From Betaproteobacteria bacterium (GTDB lineage Bacteria > Pseudomonadota > Gammaproteobacteria > Burkholderiales > SHXO01), in contig SHXO01000025.1 of NCBI GenBank assembly GCA_009693245.1, positions 1 to 33,556 on the forward strand: 33,556 nucleotides of DNA, in the 5' to 3' direction. The translations under genes and the position numbers were made by a program. A model generated the notes under the pieces. The model was not told where the DNA came from, made no database searches, and saw nothing but the letters and a program-made list of their open reading frames with translations. Shown here in pieces: positions 1 to 7,330 of the stretch; position 1 is the first letter of the stretch, and every line of letters begins with the position of its first letter.

Positions 1-1
1 A

Positions 2-130
2 ATCCGTGTGCAGTTGGGTAAGTTTGATACAAAGCCAGTGAAGAGGCTCGCAAAACGCCTTGAAAGGCGAGAAATAACCCGACTGAAGGTCACCTGGCCG
101 AGAATGAAACTCATTTCGCTAACGCGGTAA
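2..130 (+). CDS. Possible C-terminal end of a gene entering from the left edge
   Basis: An open frame runs from the left edge to a TAA at 128-130, giving about 42 residues rich in Lys and Arg with no start codon in the window. It resembles the basic tail of a protein but I recognise no family. An open frame this short can arise by chance, so confidence is low. Confidence 0.22.
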   Translation: MRVQLGKFDTKPVKRLAKRLERREITRLKVTWPRMKLISLTR

Positions 131-161
131 GAGATCCGTCGTAGAAAAGGGATTATTAGAG

Positions 162-368
162 GTGCCCTTAAGTCTCGCCAACGGCGGCGAAAACAAAACC
201 GGATGCGAGGTGGTGTGGATCTCGCCGGAGGACAAGCTCTACTGTTTCGTGAATGAAACGGCGAAGAACGAGTTGGTCAAGGATGCCACGCGCAACATTC
301 GAAAGGCCAAGGCCTTCTGGGAGGATCCTGCTTTCTGGGAGAAACTCAAGAAGGAAGAGGAATCCTAG
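162..368 (+). CDS. Small hypothetical protein (68 aa)
   Basis: A GTG-started ORF with no in-frame ATG near its beginning and only weak purine-rich sequence upstream. The product is charged and soluble, with no signal peptide or membrane segment. The C-terminal half is rich in Lys, Glu and Trp and looks helical. I do not recognise a family. Its stop codon overlaps the stop of the convergent Lrp-type regulator by 4 bp, so the two genes end tail to tail. Coding status is plausible because the frame is open from just after the upstream stop codons and composition matches its neighbours, but function is unknown. Confidence 0.45.
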   Translation: MPLSLANGGENKTGCEVVWISPEDKLYCFVNETAKNELVKDATRNIRKAKAFWEDPAFWEKLKKEEES

Positions 369-889
369 GCCCGCGCCCAGCGTTTACGACGCGTTGAACG
401 CTCGCCCGGTGGCTTGACGGACGGCAAGGGCAATGCGGTTTGATACTTCACCTGCTTCAGCGCGAAACTCGACTTGATATTTCCCACGCCAGGCACCTTC
501 GATAGAAAGGCGAGGATGAAGCGCTCCAAGGCCTGCAAATCTGGCACCACGACGCGCAGCAAATAATCCGCATCGCCCGTCATCAGATAGCACTCCATCA
601 CCTCGGGCCGGTCGCGGATGGCGGATTCGAACTTCTCCAGACTTGCCTCGATCTGCTTCTCCAAGGTCACTTGAATGAACACGCTCACCTTCAATCCGAC
701 CTTGATGGGGTCCAGCAGCGAAACGTGCCGGTGAATATATCCCGCCTCTTCAAGCGCTCGCACGCGCGCGAGACAAGGCGATGGCGAGAGGCCCACGGCA
801 TGCGCCAAGTCCACGTTGGACAACCGGGCGTCGTTTTGCAGCAACCCAAGGATTTTCCAGTCTGTCGTATCGGGCTCGTCTTTCGGCAT
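365..889 (-). CDS. Lrp/AsnC-family transcriptional regulator (MdeR-like)
   Basis: A 174-residue protein with the standard Lrp/AsnC layout: an N-terminal helix-turn-helix at about residues 8-55 ([17 protein letters not shown] then [11 protein letters not shown]), followed by a RAM/Lrp effector domain at about 65-145 (including [13 protein letters not shown]). A Pro/Arg-rich tail of about 20 residues follows. Lrp-family proteins form octamers or dimers that bind amino acids or related metabolites. The gene is divergent from the homodimeric 2-oxoacid dehydrogenase E1 at 1038, with 148 bp between the starts. Divergent Lrp regulators commonly control the adjacent gene. The pairing resembles mdeR/mdeB of Pseudomonas putida methionine catabolism, so it probably responds to an amino acid or 2-oxoacid. 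The exact effector is inference. Confidence 0.9.
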   Translation of the reverse strand: MPKDEPDTTDWKILGLLQNDARLSNVDLAHAVGLSPSPCLARVRALEEAGYIHRHVSLLDPIKVGLKVSVFIQVTLEKQIEASLEKFESAIRDRPEVMECYLMTGDADYLLRVVVPDLQALERFILAFLSKVPGVGNIKSSFALKQVKYQTALPLPSVKPPGERSTRRKRWARA

Positions 890-1037
890 AAAGTACCTTT
901 AACTTCCAAAATTGAAGCATTCTATGCCGAATATTTGCCTTAACGCTACAGTTAACAAAACCACGTTTCGTGCCGAAAAGAGTACGATCCGCCGCTGAAA
1001 AATATCCCCAACCGCCCTAAATCCAAGCGCGTTAACC
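890..1037. promoter_or_regulatory. Divergent control region, Lrp regulator / E1 dehydrogenase
   Basis: This 148-bp spacer is AT-richer than the flanking genes and must hold promoters for both directions. An AT-rich block lies at about 898-960. A related motif, GCCGAAT at about 927 and GCCGAAA at about 972, occurs twice, and two GTTAAC palindromes lie near 951 and 1031. Such AT-rich repeated sites suit Lrp-type binding, but I cannot assign an exact operator. The E1 start has no strong Shine-Dalgarno sequence. Confidence 0.5.
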
Positions 1038-3746
1038 ATGACCGATTTGTCGCAACCCTCCAAGTTCAACGAACTCGCCCATGCCGGTTTCTGGCGCGTG
1101 TTGCCGAAGGATACCGACCCCACCGAAACCAAGGAGTGGCTCGACGCCCTCACCGCGGTCCTGGAGGAAGTGGGACCGGAGCGCGCGACCTATCTGCTGC
1201 GCAAGCTTCTGGATCACGCACGTGCCAAGCGCGTACCGTTGCCGCCGGTACTCAACACGCCTTACTGCAACACCATTTCGCTGGCCGAGCAACCGCAATT
1301 TCCCGGCAATCTGGAAGTCGAGGCACGGCTTAGCGCGCTCGTGCGCTGGAACGCCCTTGCTATGGTGGTGCGCGCCAACCGCGACAATCCCGAACTGGGC
1401 GGGCACATCGCCACTTACTCGTCGGCGGCGGACCTCTTCGATGTCGGGTTCAATCACTTTTTCCGCGCGGGCCAAGAGGGCGACGTGGTGTTTTTTCAGC
1501 CCCACTCCGCCCCCGGCGTGTATGCGCGCGCCTACTTGGAAGGCAGGTTGAGCGAAGAGCAACTCGCCAATTACCGCAGAGAAACCGCCGGCAAGGGATT
1601 GTCGTCCTATTGCCACCCGTGGCTGATGCCAAGCTTCTGGCAATTCCCCACGGGCTCCATGGGACTTGGTCCCATCACCGCCATCTACCAAGCGCGCTTC
1701 ATGCGTTATCTCGAAGACCGGGGCGTGCTCAAAACAACCGGGCGCAAGGTGTGGTGCTTCCCAGGCGATGGCGAGATGGACGAACCCGAGTCCATCGCTG
1801 GCTTGGCCGTGGCCGCGCGCGAAGGCCTGGACAATTTGATCTTCGTGGTCAACTGCAATCTGCAACGCCTGGACGGCCCCGTGCGGGGCAACGGCTCCAT
1901 CATCCAGGAACTCGAAGGCCTCTTCGCCGGTGCCGGCTGGAACGTGATCAAGTTGATGTGGGGCTCGGATTGGGATTCCTTGTTCTTGCGCGACACCGAG
2001 GGCATCCTCCTCAAGCGCTTGCACGAAACCGTGGACGGCGAGTTTCAAAAATACGCCGCCACCGACGGCCAATTCAACCGCGAGCACTTCTTCAACAAGT
2101 ACCCGGAATTGCAAGCGCTCGTGGCGCATCTCTCCAACGAGGATATCGACCGTCTCAAGCGCGGAGGCCACGACTCCGTCAAGATCTACGCCGCGTACCA
2201 CGCCGCCATGGCGCATGCCGGGCGCCCCACGGTGATCCTGGCGCAGACCAAGAAGGGCTACGGCATGGGGCATTGGGGCCAGGGCAAGATGACCACGCAC
2301 CAGCAAAAGAAGTTGGATGATGAAGCGTTACGCGCCTTCAGGGACCGCTTCTCGGTGCCCATTTCCGATGAGGATGTGAGCGCGCTGCGCTTCTTCAAAC
2401 CCGCCGGGGACAGCGCCGAGATGAAGTATATGCACGCCCGCCGCCAGGCACTCGGTGGCTACATGCCCGAGCGCAAGGGCAAGGCGGAGAGTTTCAGCGT
2501 GCCCGCCCTCGCCTCCTTCGCGAAGTTGCTGGAGGGCACCGGCGAGCGTGACCAGTCCACCACCATGGTTTTCGTGCAGATGCTGTCGCAAATTCTGCGC
2601 GACAAGAATTTTGGAAAGCACATCGTCCCCATCGTCGCGGACGAGGCGCGCACCTTCGGCATGCAGTCGCTGTTCCGCCAAGTCGCGATCTACTCGCCCT
2701 TCGGACAGCTCTACGAACCGGAAGACCGCGACGAATTGCTCTACTACAAGGAGGCGAAGGACGGCCAGATTCTGGAGGAAGGCATCACGGAAGCGGGCGC
2801 CATATCCTCTTGGATCGCCGCGGCCACTAGCTATAGCACGCACGGCGTCCCCATGCTGCCCTTCTACATCTTCTATTCGTGCTTCGGCTTTCAGCGCATT
2901 GGCGACCTGATATGGTCGGCGGCCGATTCGCGCGCGCGCGGCTTCTTGCTGGGCGCGACCGCGGGACGCACCACGCTCTCTGGCGAAGGTCTCCAGCACG
3001 AAGATGGTTCCAGTCACCTGTTATTTTCCACAGTTCCAAATTGCGTGGCCTACGACCCCAGTTTCGGCTACGAAGTCGCGACCATCATCCAGGACGGAAT
3101 GCGCCGCATGTTGGAGGCACAGGAAGACGTGTTCTATTACGTGACGGTGATGAACGAGAATTACGTTCATCCCACCATGCCGGAAGGGGCGCGAGAAGGT
3201 ATTCTGCGGGGAATGTATTGCGTGCGCGAGGCGCGAGGCGCGAGGCGCGAGGCGTCCGTGCAGTTGCTGGGATCGGGGACGATACTGCGCGAGGTATTGG
3301 CGGCGGCCGAGTTGCTGGAAAAAGACTGGAACGTACCGGCCAGTGTGTGGAGCGTGACGAGCTTCACCGAATTGCGCCGCGACGGCTTGGCCGCGGAGCG
3401 CTGGAACCGGCTGCACCCGGGCGAGAAATCACGCGAGACATGGGTCGAACAGTGCCTAGACAAAACCATCGGCCCGGTCATCGCCTCCACGGATTACATG
3501 CGCACCGTGCCAGATCTCATTCGTACCTGGGTGCCGCGCCGCTATGTCACCTTGGGCACCGATGGCTTCGGCCGCAGCGATTCACGCGCCGCGCTACGCA
3601 ATTTCTTCGAGGTGGACCGGCATCACGTCGTGACCGCCGCGCTCGATGCACTGGCCGGCGAGGGCAGCGCGGATCGCAAGCTCGTGAAGCAGGCCATCGA
3701 AAAGTACGCGCTGAACACCGAGGCGCCCAACCCCTGGGATGTGTGA
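1038..3746 (+). CDS. Homodimeric-type 2-oxoacid dehydrogenase E1 (AceE/MdeB family)
   Basis: A 902-residue thiamine-diphosphate enzyme close in length to E. coli AceE (887). The ThDP/Mg motif is complete: GDGEMDEPES from residue 243 and NCNLQRLDGPV from residue 272. VADEARTFGM, the region of the catalytic Glu in AceE, and the QLLGSG C-terminal domain are also present. E1 decarboxylates a 2-oxoacid and passes the acyl group to the lipoyl domain of E2. No E2 or E3 gene is adjacent, unlike aceEF operons. Together with the divergent Lrp regulator this favours the MdeB branch (2-oxobutyrate in P. putida; some members are labelled 2-oxoglutarate dehydrogenase) over the housekeeping pyruvate enzyme. 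Substrate is inference. A short 7-bp tandem repeat lies inside the gene near 3224. Confidence 0.93.
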   Translation: MTDLSQPSKFNELAHAGFWRVLPKDTDPTETKEWLDALTAVLEEVGPERATYLLRKLLDHARAKRVPLPPVLNTPYCNTISLAEQPQFPGNLEVEARLSALVRWNALAMVVRANRDNPELGGHIATYSSAADLFDVGFNHFFRAGQEGDVVFFQPHSAPGVYARAYLEGRLSEEQLANYRRETAGKGLSSYCHPWLMPSFWQFPTGSMGLGPITAIYQARFMRYLEDRGVLKTTGRKVWCFPGDGEMDEPESIAGLAVAAREGLDNLIFVVNCNLQRLDGPVRGNGSIIQELEGLFAGAGWNVIKLMWGSDWDSLFLRDTEGILLKRLHETVDGEFQKYAATDGQFNREHFFNKYPELQALVAHLSNEDIDRLKRGGHDSVKIYAAYHAAMAHAGRPTVILAQTKKGYGMGHWGQGKMTTHQQKKLDDEALRAFRDRFSVPISDEDVSALRFFKPAGDSAEMKYMHARRQALGGYMPERKGKAESFSVPALASFAKLLEGTGERDQSTTMVFVQMLSQILRDKNFGKHIVPIVADEARTFGMQSLFRQVAIYSPFGQLYEPEDRDELLYYKEAKDGQILEEGITEAGAISSWIAAATSYSTHGVPMLPFYIFYSCFGFQRIGDLIWSAADSRARGFLLGATAGRTTLSGEGLQHEDGSSHLLFSTVPNCVAYDPSFGYEVATIIQDGMRRMLEAQEDVFYYVTVMNENYVHPTMPEGAREGILRGMYCVREARGARREASVQLLGSGTILREVLAAAELLEKDWNVPASVWSVTSFTELRRDGLAAERWNRLHPGEKSRETWVEQCLDKTIGPVIASTDYMRTVPDLIRTWVPRRYVTLGTDGFGRSDSRAALRNFFEVDRHHVVTAALDALAGEGSADRKLVKQAIEKYALNTEAPNPWDV
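3224..3251 (+). repeat. Heptanucleotide tandem repeat inside the E1 gene
   Basis: Four perfect copies of GCGCGAG stand head to tail, followed by a partial GCG. They encode the Arg/Ala/Glu-rich stretch REARGARREA at a loop that in AceE precedes the VQLLGSG strand. Because 7 is not a multiple of 3, gain or loss of one unit would shift the frame. Confidence 0.9.
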
Positions 3747-3817
3747 CCGCCCTGGCATCATGGGTTACTTGTTATGATGCTCGCGCTTCGCTGGTACCCA
3801 CTTATAAAGGAGAACAC

Positions 3818-4267
3818 ATGAAGGTCATTCTGGCATCCCTCGGGATGGTGGTAGCGTTGTCCGCAACGAGCAGTGTCTTCGCGCAGGCCAAGCCCGAGGA
3901 CGCCATCAAGTATCGAAAATCGGTGTATGCCATCATGGGCTGGAACTTTGGGCCCCTCGCCGCCATGGCGAAGGGCGACAAACCCTACGACAAGGACGAG
4001 GCCATTCGCCGCGCGGCGAATATCGCGTTCGTGAGCAGGCTGCCCTTGGAGGGCTTCATCCCCGGCTCGGAGTCCGGCGACACCAAGGCCAAGCCCGAGA
4101 TCTGGCAAAACATGGACGACTTCAAGGCGAAGCTGGAGAAGATGCAGCAAGAAACCGCCAAGCTGGCGGAGGTCGCGAAGGCTGGCGACTTCAACGCCCT
4201 AAAAGCGCAGTTGGGGGAAACGGGCAAAGCTTGTAAGGCGTGCCACGACAACTATCGCAACAAATAA
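3818..4267 (+). CDS. Cytochrome c' (periplasmic, class II c-type)
   Basis: A 149-residue protein starting at the ATG that follows a good Shine-Dalgarno AAAGGAG (about 3806-3812). A cleavable signal peptide with an SSVFAQA end covers roughly residues 1-22. The mature part is a helical bundle with the single haem motif CKACH close to the C-terminus, as is diagnostic for cytochrome c'/c-556 proteins. These periplasmic cytochromes bind NO or CO or shuttle electrons. The gene converges on a cytochrome b561 gene 41 bp beyond its stop, so a membrane b-type partner is next door although transcribed oppositely. A TATGAT hexamer at 3773-3778 may serve as a -10 element. Confidence 0.93.
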   Translation: MKVILASLGMVVALSATSSVFAQAKPEDAIKYRKSVYAIMGWNFGPLAAMAKGDKPYDKDEAIRRAANIAFVSRLPLEGFIPGSESGDTKAKPEIWQNMDDFKAKLEKMQQETAKLAEVAKAGDFNALKAQLGETGKACKACHDNYRNK

Positions 4268-4282
4268 GCGCCGAAGGCGGGG

Positions 4283-4306
4283 CGGCCACGGTTCCGCCGC
4301 TGGCCG
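4283..4306. terminator. Hairpin between convergent cytochrome genes
   Basis: CGGCCA (4283-4288) pairs with TGGCCG (4301-4306) around a 12-nt loop, in the 41-bp gap where cytochrome c' and cytochrome b561 converge. There is no T-run on either side, so this is at best a weak or factor-dependent terminator. Confidence 0.3.
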
Positions 4307-4308
4307 AT

Positions 4309-4998
4309 TCAGCGCACCAAAAAATACACGGCGGCCACGCAGGCGGCCAATAGGATGGCCGCCTGCGGCAGCAGCCCGCCTGCGTGCTCCGTGGAGGCCG
4401 AATTGTCCGCCACCTGCTTACGTCCGGTGATCATCGGCGCAATCAAATTGTCGCGCTTGGCGATGAGGTAATAGAGCACGGCGCCGGTATGAAGAACGAT
4501 GAGCGCCAGGAGCACGCTGGAGTTCGCGTGATGAATTCTGGTGATGGCATCGCTGGCGTCCTTGGAAATCCACTTCACCAGCGGCCCCTCCATCATGATA
4601 TCGTCGTTGGAGAACAGACCGGTGCCCGCTTGCACCAGCAGGCACGCCAGCATCGCCAGGACAGACCACGCGCCCAGCGGGTTATGCCCCACGAAGGCGA
4701 GCGGCCTGGCGGCACGCAGGGATAGGAAATACCGCCACAGGGCTCCGGGGCCGCGCACGAAGTTGGCAAAGCGTGCATGGTGAGAACCGAAAAATCCCCA
4801 CAAGATTCGAAACAGCACCAAAGTCAGAATGGCAAGTCCGCTCGACTCGTGGATTTCCATGGCGTTGCCGCCTATCTGAGCACAAGTCCACGAGGTGATG
4901 ACCAATACCACCAGCAACCAGTGGAACAGCCGCAAGGCCAAGTCCCATACGAGAACGGTGGGAGACTTCGCGCTTCCCTTCCCTTGTTCCGCACTCAC
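4309..4998 (-). CDS. Cytochrome b561 family membrane protein
   Basis: A 229-residue integral membrane protein. The start has the family signature VWDLALRLFHWLLV, and hydrophobic segments lie near residues 21-41, 53-71, 107-127, 160-183 and 209-226. Candidate haem ligands are the His in LFHW, HESSG, HNPLGA, RIHHANS and VLHTGAVLYY, matching the bacterial di-haem cytochrome b561 family, which moves electrons between the quinone pool and periplasmic c-type partners. A cupin gene lies 7 bp upstream on the same strand, so the two are probably co-transcribed. The nearby cytochrome c' is a candidate redox partner, by inference from proximity only. Confidence 0.9.
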   Translation of the reverse strand: MSAEQGKGSAKSPTVLVWDLALRLFHWLLVVLVITSWTCAQIGGNAMEIHESSGLAILTLVLFRILWGFFGSHHARFANFVRGPGALWRYFLSLRAARPLAFVGHNPLGAWSVLAMLACLLVQAGTGLFSNDDIMMEGPLVKWISKDASDAITRIHHANSSVLLALIVLHTGAVLYYLIAKRDNLIAPMITGRKQVADNSASTEHAGGLLPQAAILLAACVAAVYFLVR

Positions 4999-5005
4999 GG
5001 GTACG

Positions 5006-5326
5006 TCAAGTCTCCGTGACGATCACCGGTTTCTCGGTGGCGGCGTAGAACACCGAATCCTCCAGCGCAACCAAATCGTGCTCCTCGCCTTGGTCGGTAA
5101 ATAAATAATCGCCCGCGCCCAAAGTGTGTCCGCCAATCCTGATCTTGCCGGATATCACCAGAACATCTTCGGGGGCTTGATGAAGATGGCGCTTGGCTTG
5201 GGCACCTTTCTTCAGGCGCACCAATTGAATCCGGCCTTCCTCGGGACTCATGCGCAAAATGGTGCGCTCGGCACCGTCGTACCAGGCGGGAATCAATTGC
5301 ATGCTCTGCGCGCTTTTCGTAAACAT
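5006..5326 (-). CDS. Small cupin-domain protein (106 aa)
   Basis: A single conserved beta-barrel cupin. Motif 1 is visible as HLHQAPEDVLVISGKI (two His and an acidic residue typical of the metal site), followed by a glycine turn and motif 2, GDYLFTDQGEEHDL, with the third His. There is no signal peptide. Small mono-cupins are often ChrR-like or dioxygenase-like metal proteins or sensory domains; the substrate cannot be predicted. It is the first gene of a two-gene minus-strand unit with cytochrome b561 (7 bp apart). Its promoter should lie in the following 296-bp intergenic region. Confidence 0.85.
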   Translation of the reverse strand: MFTKSAQSMQLIPAWYDGAERTILRMSPEEGRIQLVRLKKGAQAKRHLHQAPEDVLVISGKIRIGGHTLGAGDYLFTDQGEEHDLVALEDSVFYAATEKPVIVTET

Positions 5327-5622
5327 AGTAGCTCCTCAAATCGATCCGCTTGGTTCGGTCACGGCCATGGCCACAACCTTGGCCTGCATTGTACTCATGG
5401 GTGGCGCATTCGCCCTGTTCACGCTTAGCATTGTGCGAAGCAGCATGCTAATTCGTGGAGTTTTTTTCTCGATCGATTCTCCGACTATTGACACCGCTAT
5501 GCCATCAGCCTACGCTCACCGGGCCTGAGTATTTCAAGCGCGGCAAGCGCGAGCACAGGTCTGTAGCATTCGCATAGTGTCATTCGTAATTACATTAATT
5601 AATCAGGAGGAGTCGTTAAAAC
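5327..5622. promoter_or_regulatory. Divergent intergenic region with a candidate promoter
   Basis: A 296-bp gap between the cupin (minus) and the amidohydrolase (plus). A sigma-70-like promoter for the plus strand is possible: TTGACA at 5488-5493, 17-bp spacer, then TACGCT at 5511-5516. AT-rich DNA with ATTAATTAAT follows at about 5594-5603, then a strong Shine-Dalgarno AGGAGGAG at 5605-5612, 10 nt before the ATG. Short open frames here lack codon character, and I see no RNA gene. Confidence 0.5.
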
Positions 5623-6948
5623 ATGGAATACAACATCCTTCAGCACTTCAAGGGCCTTGAGCACATGCCCATGGATCCCTTCAATGGAGATGAGGTGGGC
5701 ACCTCCATGTTCCTCGCCGGGAACATGGGACCCAAGATCTCCGACAAGATGGACGATTACGCGAAGAAAGCGGGCATGTCTCGCCGCAACTTCCTGAAGT
5801 CTTCCGTCGGCTTCACGGCAGCCATGGCGGCAGCCAACGAAGTCACCGGCATGAAGTTTTTCGAAGTAGGCGAGGCCGAAGCCGCTGACGCCGACGCCAA
5901 GATCGAGGCCACCCAGGTTGCGCGCGCCAGCAGCGATTTCATCGTCGACGTGCACACCCACGTTTGCACCCGCCCAGGGCACTATGTGGAAGGGGTGAAC
6001 GCAAGCACGCGCGGCATGTGGTTCGTGCAGTTGCTGGACGATCTAGGCAAGGCCTTCGGCATGAAGAACGGCACGAAGGACATGAACGTGGAGAACTACG
6101 GCAAGATGATCCTGAAGGAAAGCGACACCACCTTCGGTATCTTCAACCCCTTCGGCTTCCGCGAGGATTATGGCAACCAGGACATGATCCCCATCGATTA
6201 CCAGGTCAAGGTACGCGATGCATGGCCCGAGTCCACAATGATGCTGGCGGGCGGCCTAACCCCCAACCATGGCCTGAGCGTGACGCTGGACCGCCTACGG
6301 ATGTACGCCGAGCAGTACAAGGTTTCGGGCCTCAAGCTCTACACCTTCGACTCCACGAAGAAGAAAGGCTGGTGGTTCGACGACGAGAAACTCGCCTACC
6401 CCATGTGGGAAGAGTGCCGCAAGCTGGGCATCAAGAACATCGGCTGCCACAAGGGCATTCCGTTCGGCCAGTTCTATGCGCGTTACGCCCACTGCGAGGA
6501 CTTCGACGCCACGGCGGACGACTTCCTGGACTTGAACTTCATCGCCTACCACTCCGCGTGGCCGTATCACGCGGAACTGGGCGCCATGAAGGGCTTCAAG
6601 CCGCAGCGTAAGAACCTGTACTGCGAAGTGGGCTCCACCTTCGCCGCGACGGTGTCAAGCCGTCCGCTGGAGTGCGCCCACGTCATCGGCAGCCTCTTAC
6701 GCGATCTGGGTCCGGACTATGTGTTATGGGGTACCGACTCGCTGCTCTGGGGCAACCCGCAATGGCAGATCGAAGCCTTCCGCAAGTTCCAGATTCCCGA
6801 TCAGTTGGTCGAGGGCCACGGCTATCCCAAGATCACGCCCGAGATCCGCCGCAAAGTCTTCGGCGAAAACGCGGCGCGCATCTGGAATATCGATAAGACC
6901 AAGGCCATGTCGGCCAAAGCGGAAATCATGAAAACCGCCTTCGCCTAA
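5623..6948 (+). CDS. Amidohydrolase (family 2, TIM-barrel) with internal Tat-like motif
   Basis: A 441-residue metal-dependent hydrolase of the amidohydrolase_2 superfamily. The first-strand metal motif VDVHTHV carries His111 and His113. Further barrel features are KLYTFDS, NIGCHKGIP (later-strand His), FIAYHSAWP and the closing VLWGTDSLLWG, whose Asp is the usual last metal ligand. ENAARIWNID is the family-typical end. The family includes decarboxylases and hydrolases of aromatic or lactone acids; substrate unknown. Residues 52-60 read MSRRNFLKS, a twin-arginine motif followed by a hydrophobic stretch. It sits after about 51 residues rather than at the N-terminus, yet the strong ribosome site at 5605 supports this long start. 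First gene of a same-strand cluster reaching 9699. Confidence 0.88.
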   Translation: MEYNILQHFKGLEHMPMDPFNGDEVGTSMFLAGNMGPKISDKMDDYAKKAGMSRRNFLKSSVGFTAAMAAANEVTGMKFFEVGEAEAADADAKIEATQVARASSDFIVDVHTHVCTRPGHYVEGVNASTRGMWFVQLLDDLGKAFGMKNGTKDMNVENYGKMILKESDTTFGIFNPFGFREDYGNQDMIPIDYQVKVRDAWPESTMMLAGGLTPNHGLSVTLDRLRMYAEQYKVSGLKLYTFDSTKKKGWWFDDEKLAYPMWEECRKLGIKNIGCHKGIPFGQFYARYAHCEDFDATADDFLDLNFIAYHSAWPYHAELGAMKGFKPQRKNLYCEVGSTFAATVSSRPLECAHVIGSLLRDLGPDYVLWGTDSLLWGNPQWQIEAFRKFQIPDQLVEGHGYPKITPEIRRKVFGENAARIWNIDKTKAMSAKAEIMKTAFA

Positions 6949-6975
6949 CCAAGGGCGTGATTCTGGTAGGATCGA

Positions 6976-7005
6976 GGGCCGGTTCCGCGTGGGGCCGGCC
7001 CTTTT
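6976..7005 (+). terminator. Rho-independent terminator after the amidohydrolase
   Basis: GGGCCGG (6976-6982) pairs with CCGGCCC (6995-7001) around a 12-nt loop, followed directly by TTTT (7002-7005). It lies 28 bp past the amidohydrolase stop and 22 bp before the FmdB start, so it may attenuate rather than fully separate the downstream genes. Confidence 0.7.
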
Positions 7006-7026
7006 ACGTTGTGGAGGACAACCCAA

Positions 7027-7317
7027 ATGCCTTTTTATGAATATGCCTGTGATCCGTGCCTCACCATCTTCAAGGTCCGGCACGGCATCAACGACGCGCG
7101 TCCCGAAACATGCCCGCAATGCAATAGTGGGCTGCGCAAGGTCATGAGCGCGCCGAACCTGAACACCAAGAATTTCAGCAGCCCCACGGAAGCGAAGTAC
7201 GCCAAGCTCTCGGAAAGCGACGAGATCAAGAAGGAAGCCGCTCTTCAGAAGGTCTACCAGACCATCTGGATTCCTGAAGAAGTAAAGCACAGCCCCTGGG
7301 AAGAACACGATCACTGA
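7027..7317 (+). CDS. FmdB-family zinc-ribbon protein
   Basis: A 96-residue protein. MPFYEYACDPC at the start is the hallmark of the FmdB/CxxC_CXXC_SSSS putative regulatory zinc ribbon, with the second Cys pair in CPQCN (residues about 37-40). The first pair reads C-D-P-C. ATG 7027 is chosen because the conserved MPxYEYxC motif must be N-terminal; upstream in-frame codons add only WRTTQ. The C-terminal half is charged and helical. FmdB proteins were first noted beside formamidase/acetamidase genes, and their biochemical role is unsettled. Its place beside an amidohydrolase recalls that association. The next gene begins 13 bp downstream. Confidence 0.88.
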   Translation: MPFYEYACDPCLTIFKVRHGINDARPETCPQCNSGLRKVMSAPNLNTKNFSSPTEAKYAKLSESDEIKKEAALQKVYQTIWIPEEVKHSPWEEHDH

Positions 7318-7330
7318 CGCGAGTGCCCCG

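Noticed and set aside
1032-2306. 424-aa open frame on the minus strand
   Set aside because: It is the antisense shadow of the E1 dehydrogenase gene; His/Gly/Ala-rich without any recognisable domain.
5250-5528. 92-aa open frame on the plus strand upstream of the amidohydrolase
   Set aside because: It overlaps the cupin gene and the promoter region and shows no family; the hydrophobic stretch is probably chance.
7009-7026. Upstream in-frame start for the FmdB gene
   Set aside because: The conserved MPxYEYxC motif is N-terminal in the family, so ATG 7027 is preferred.
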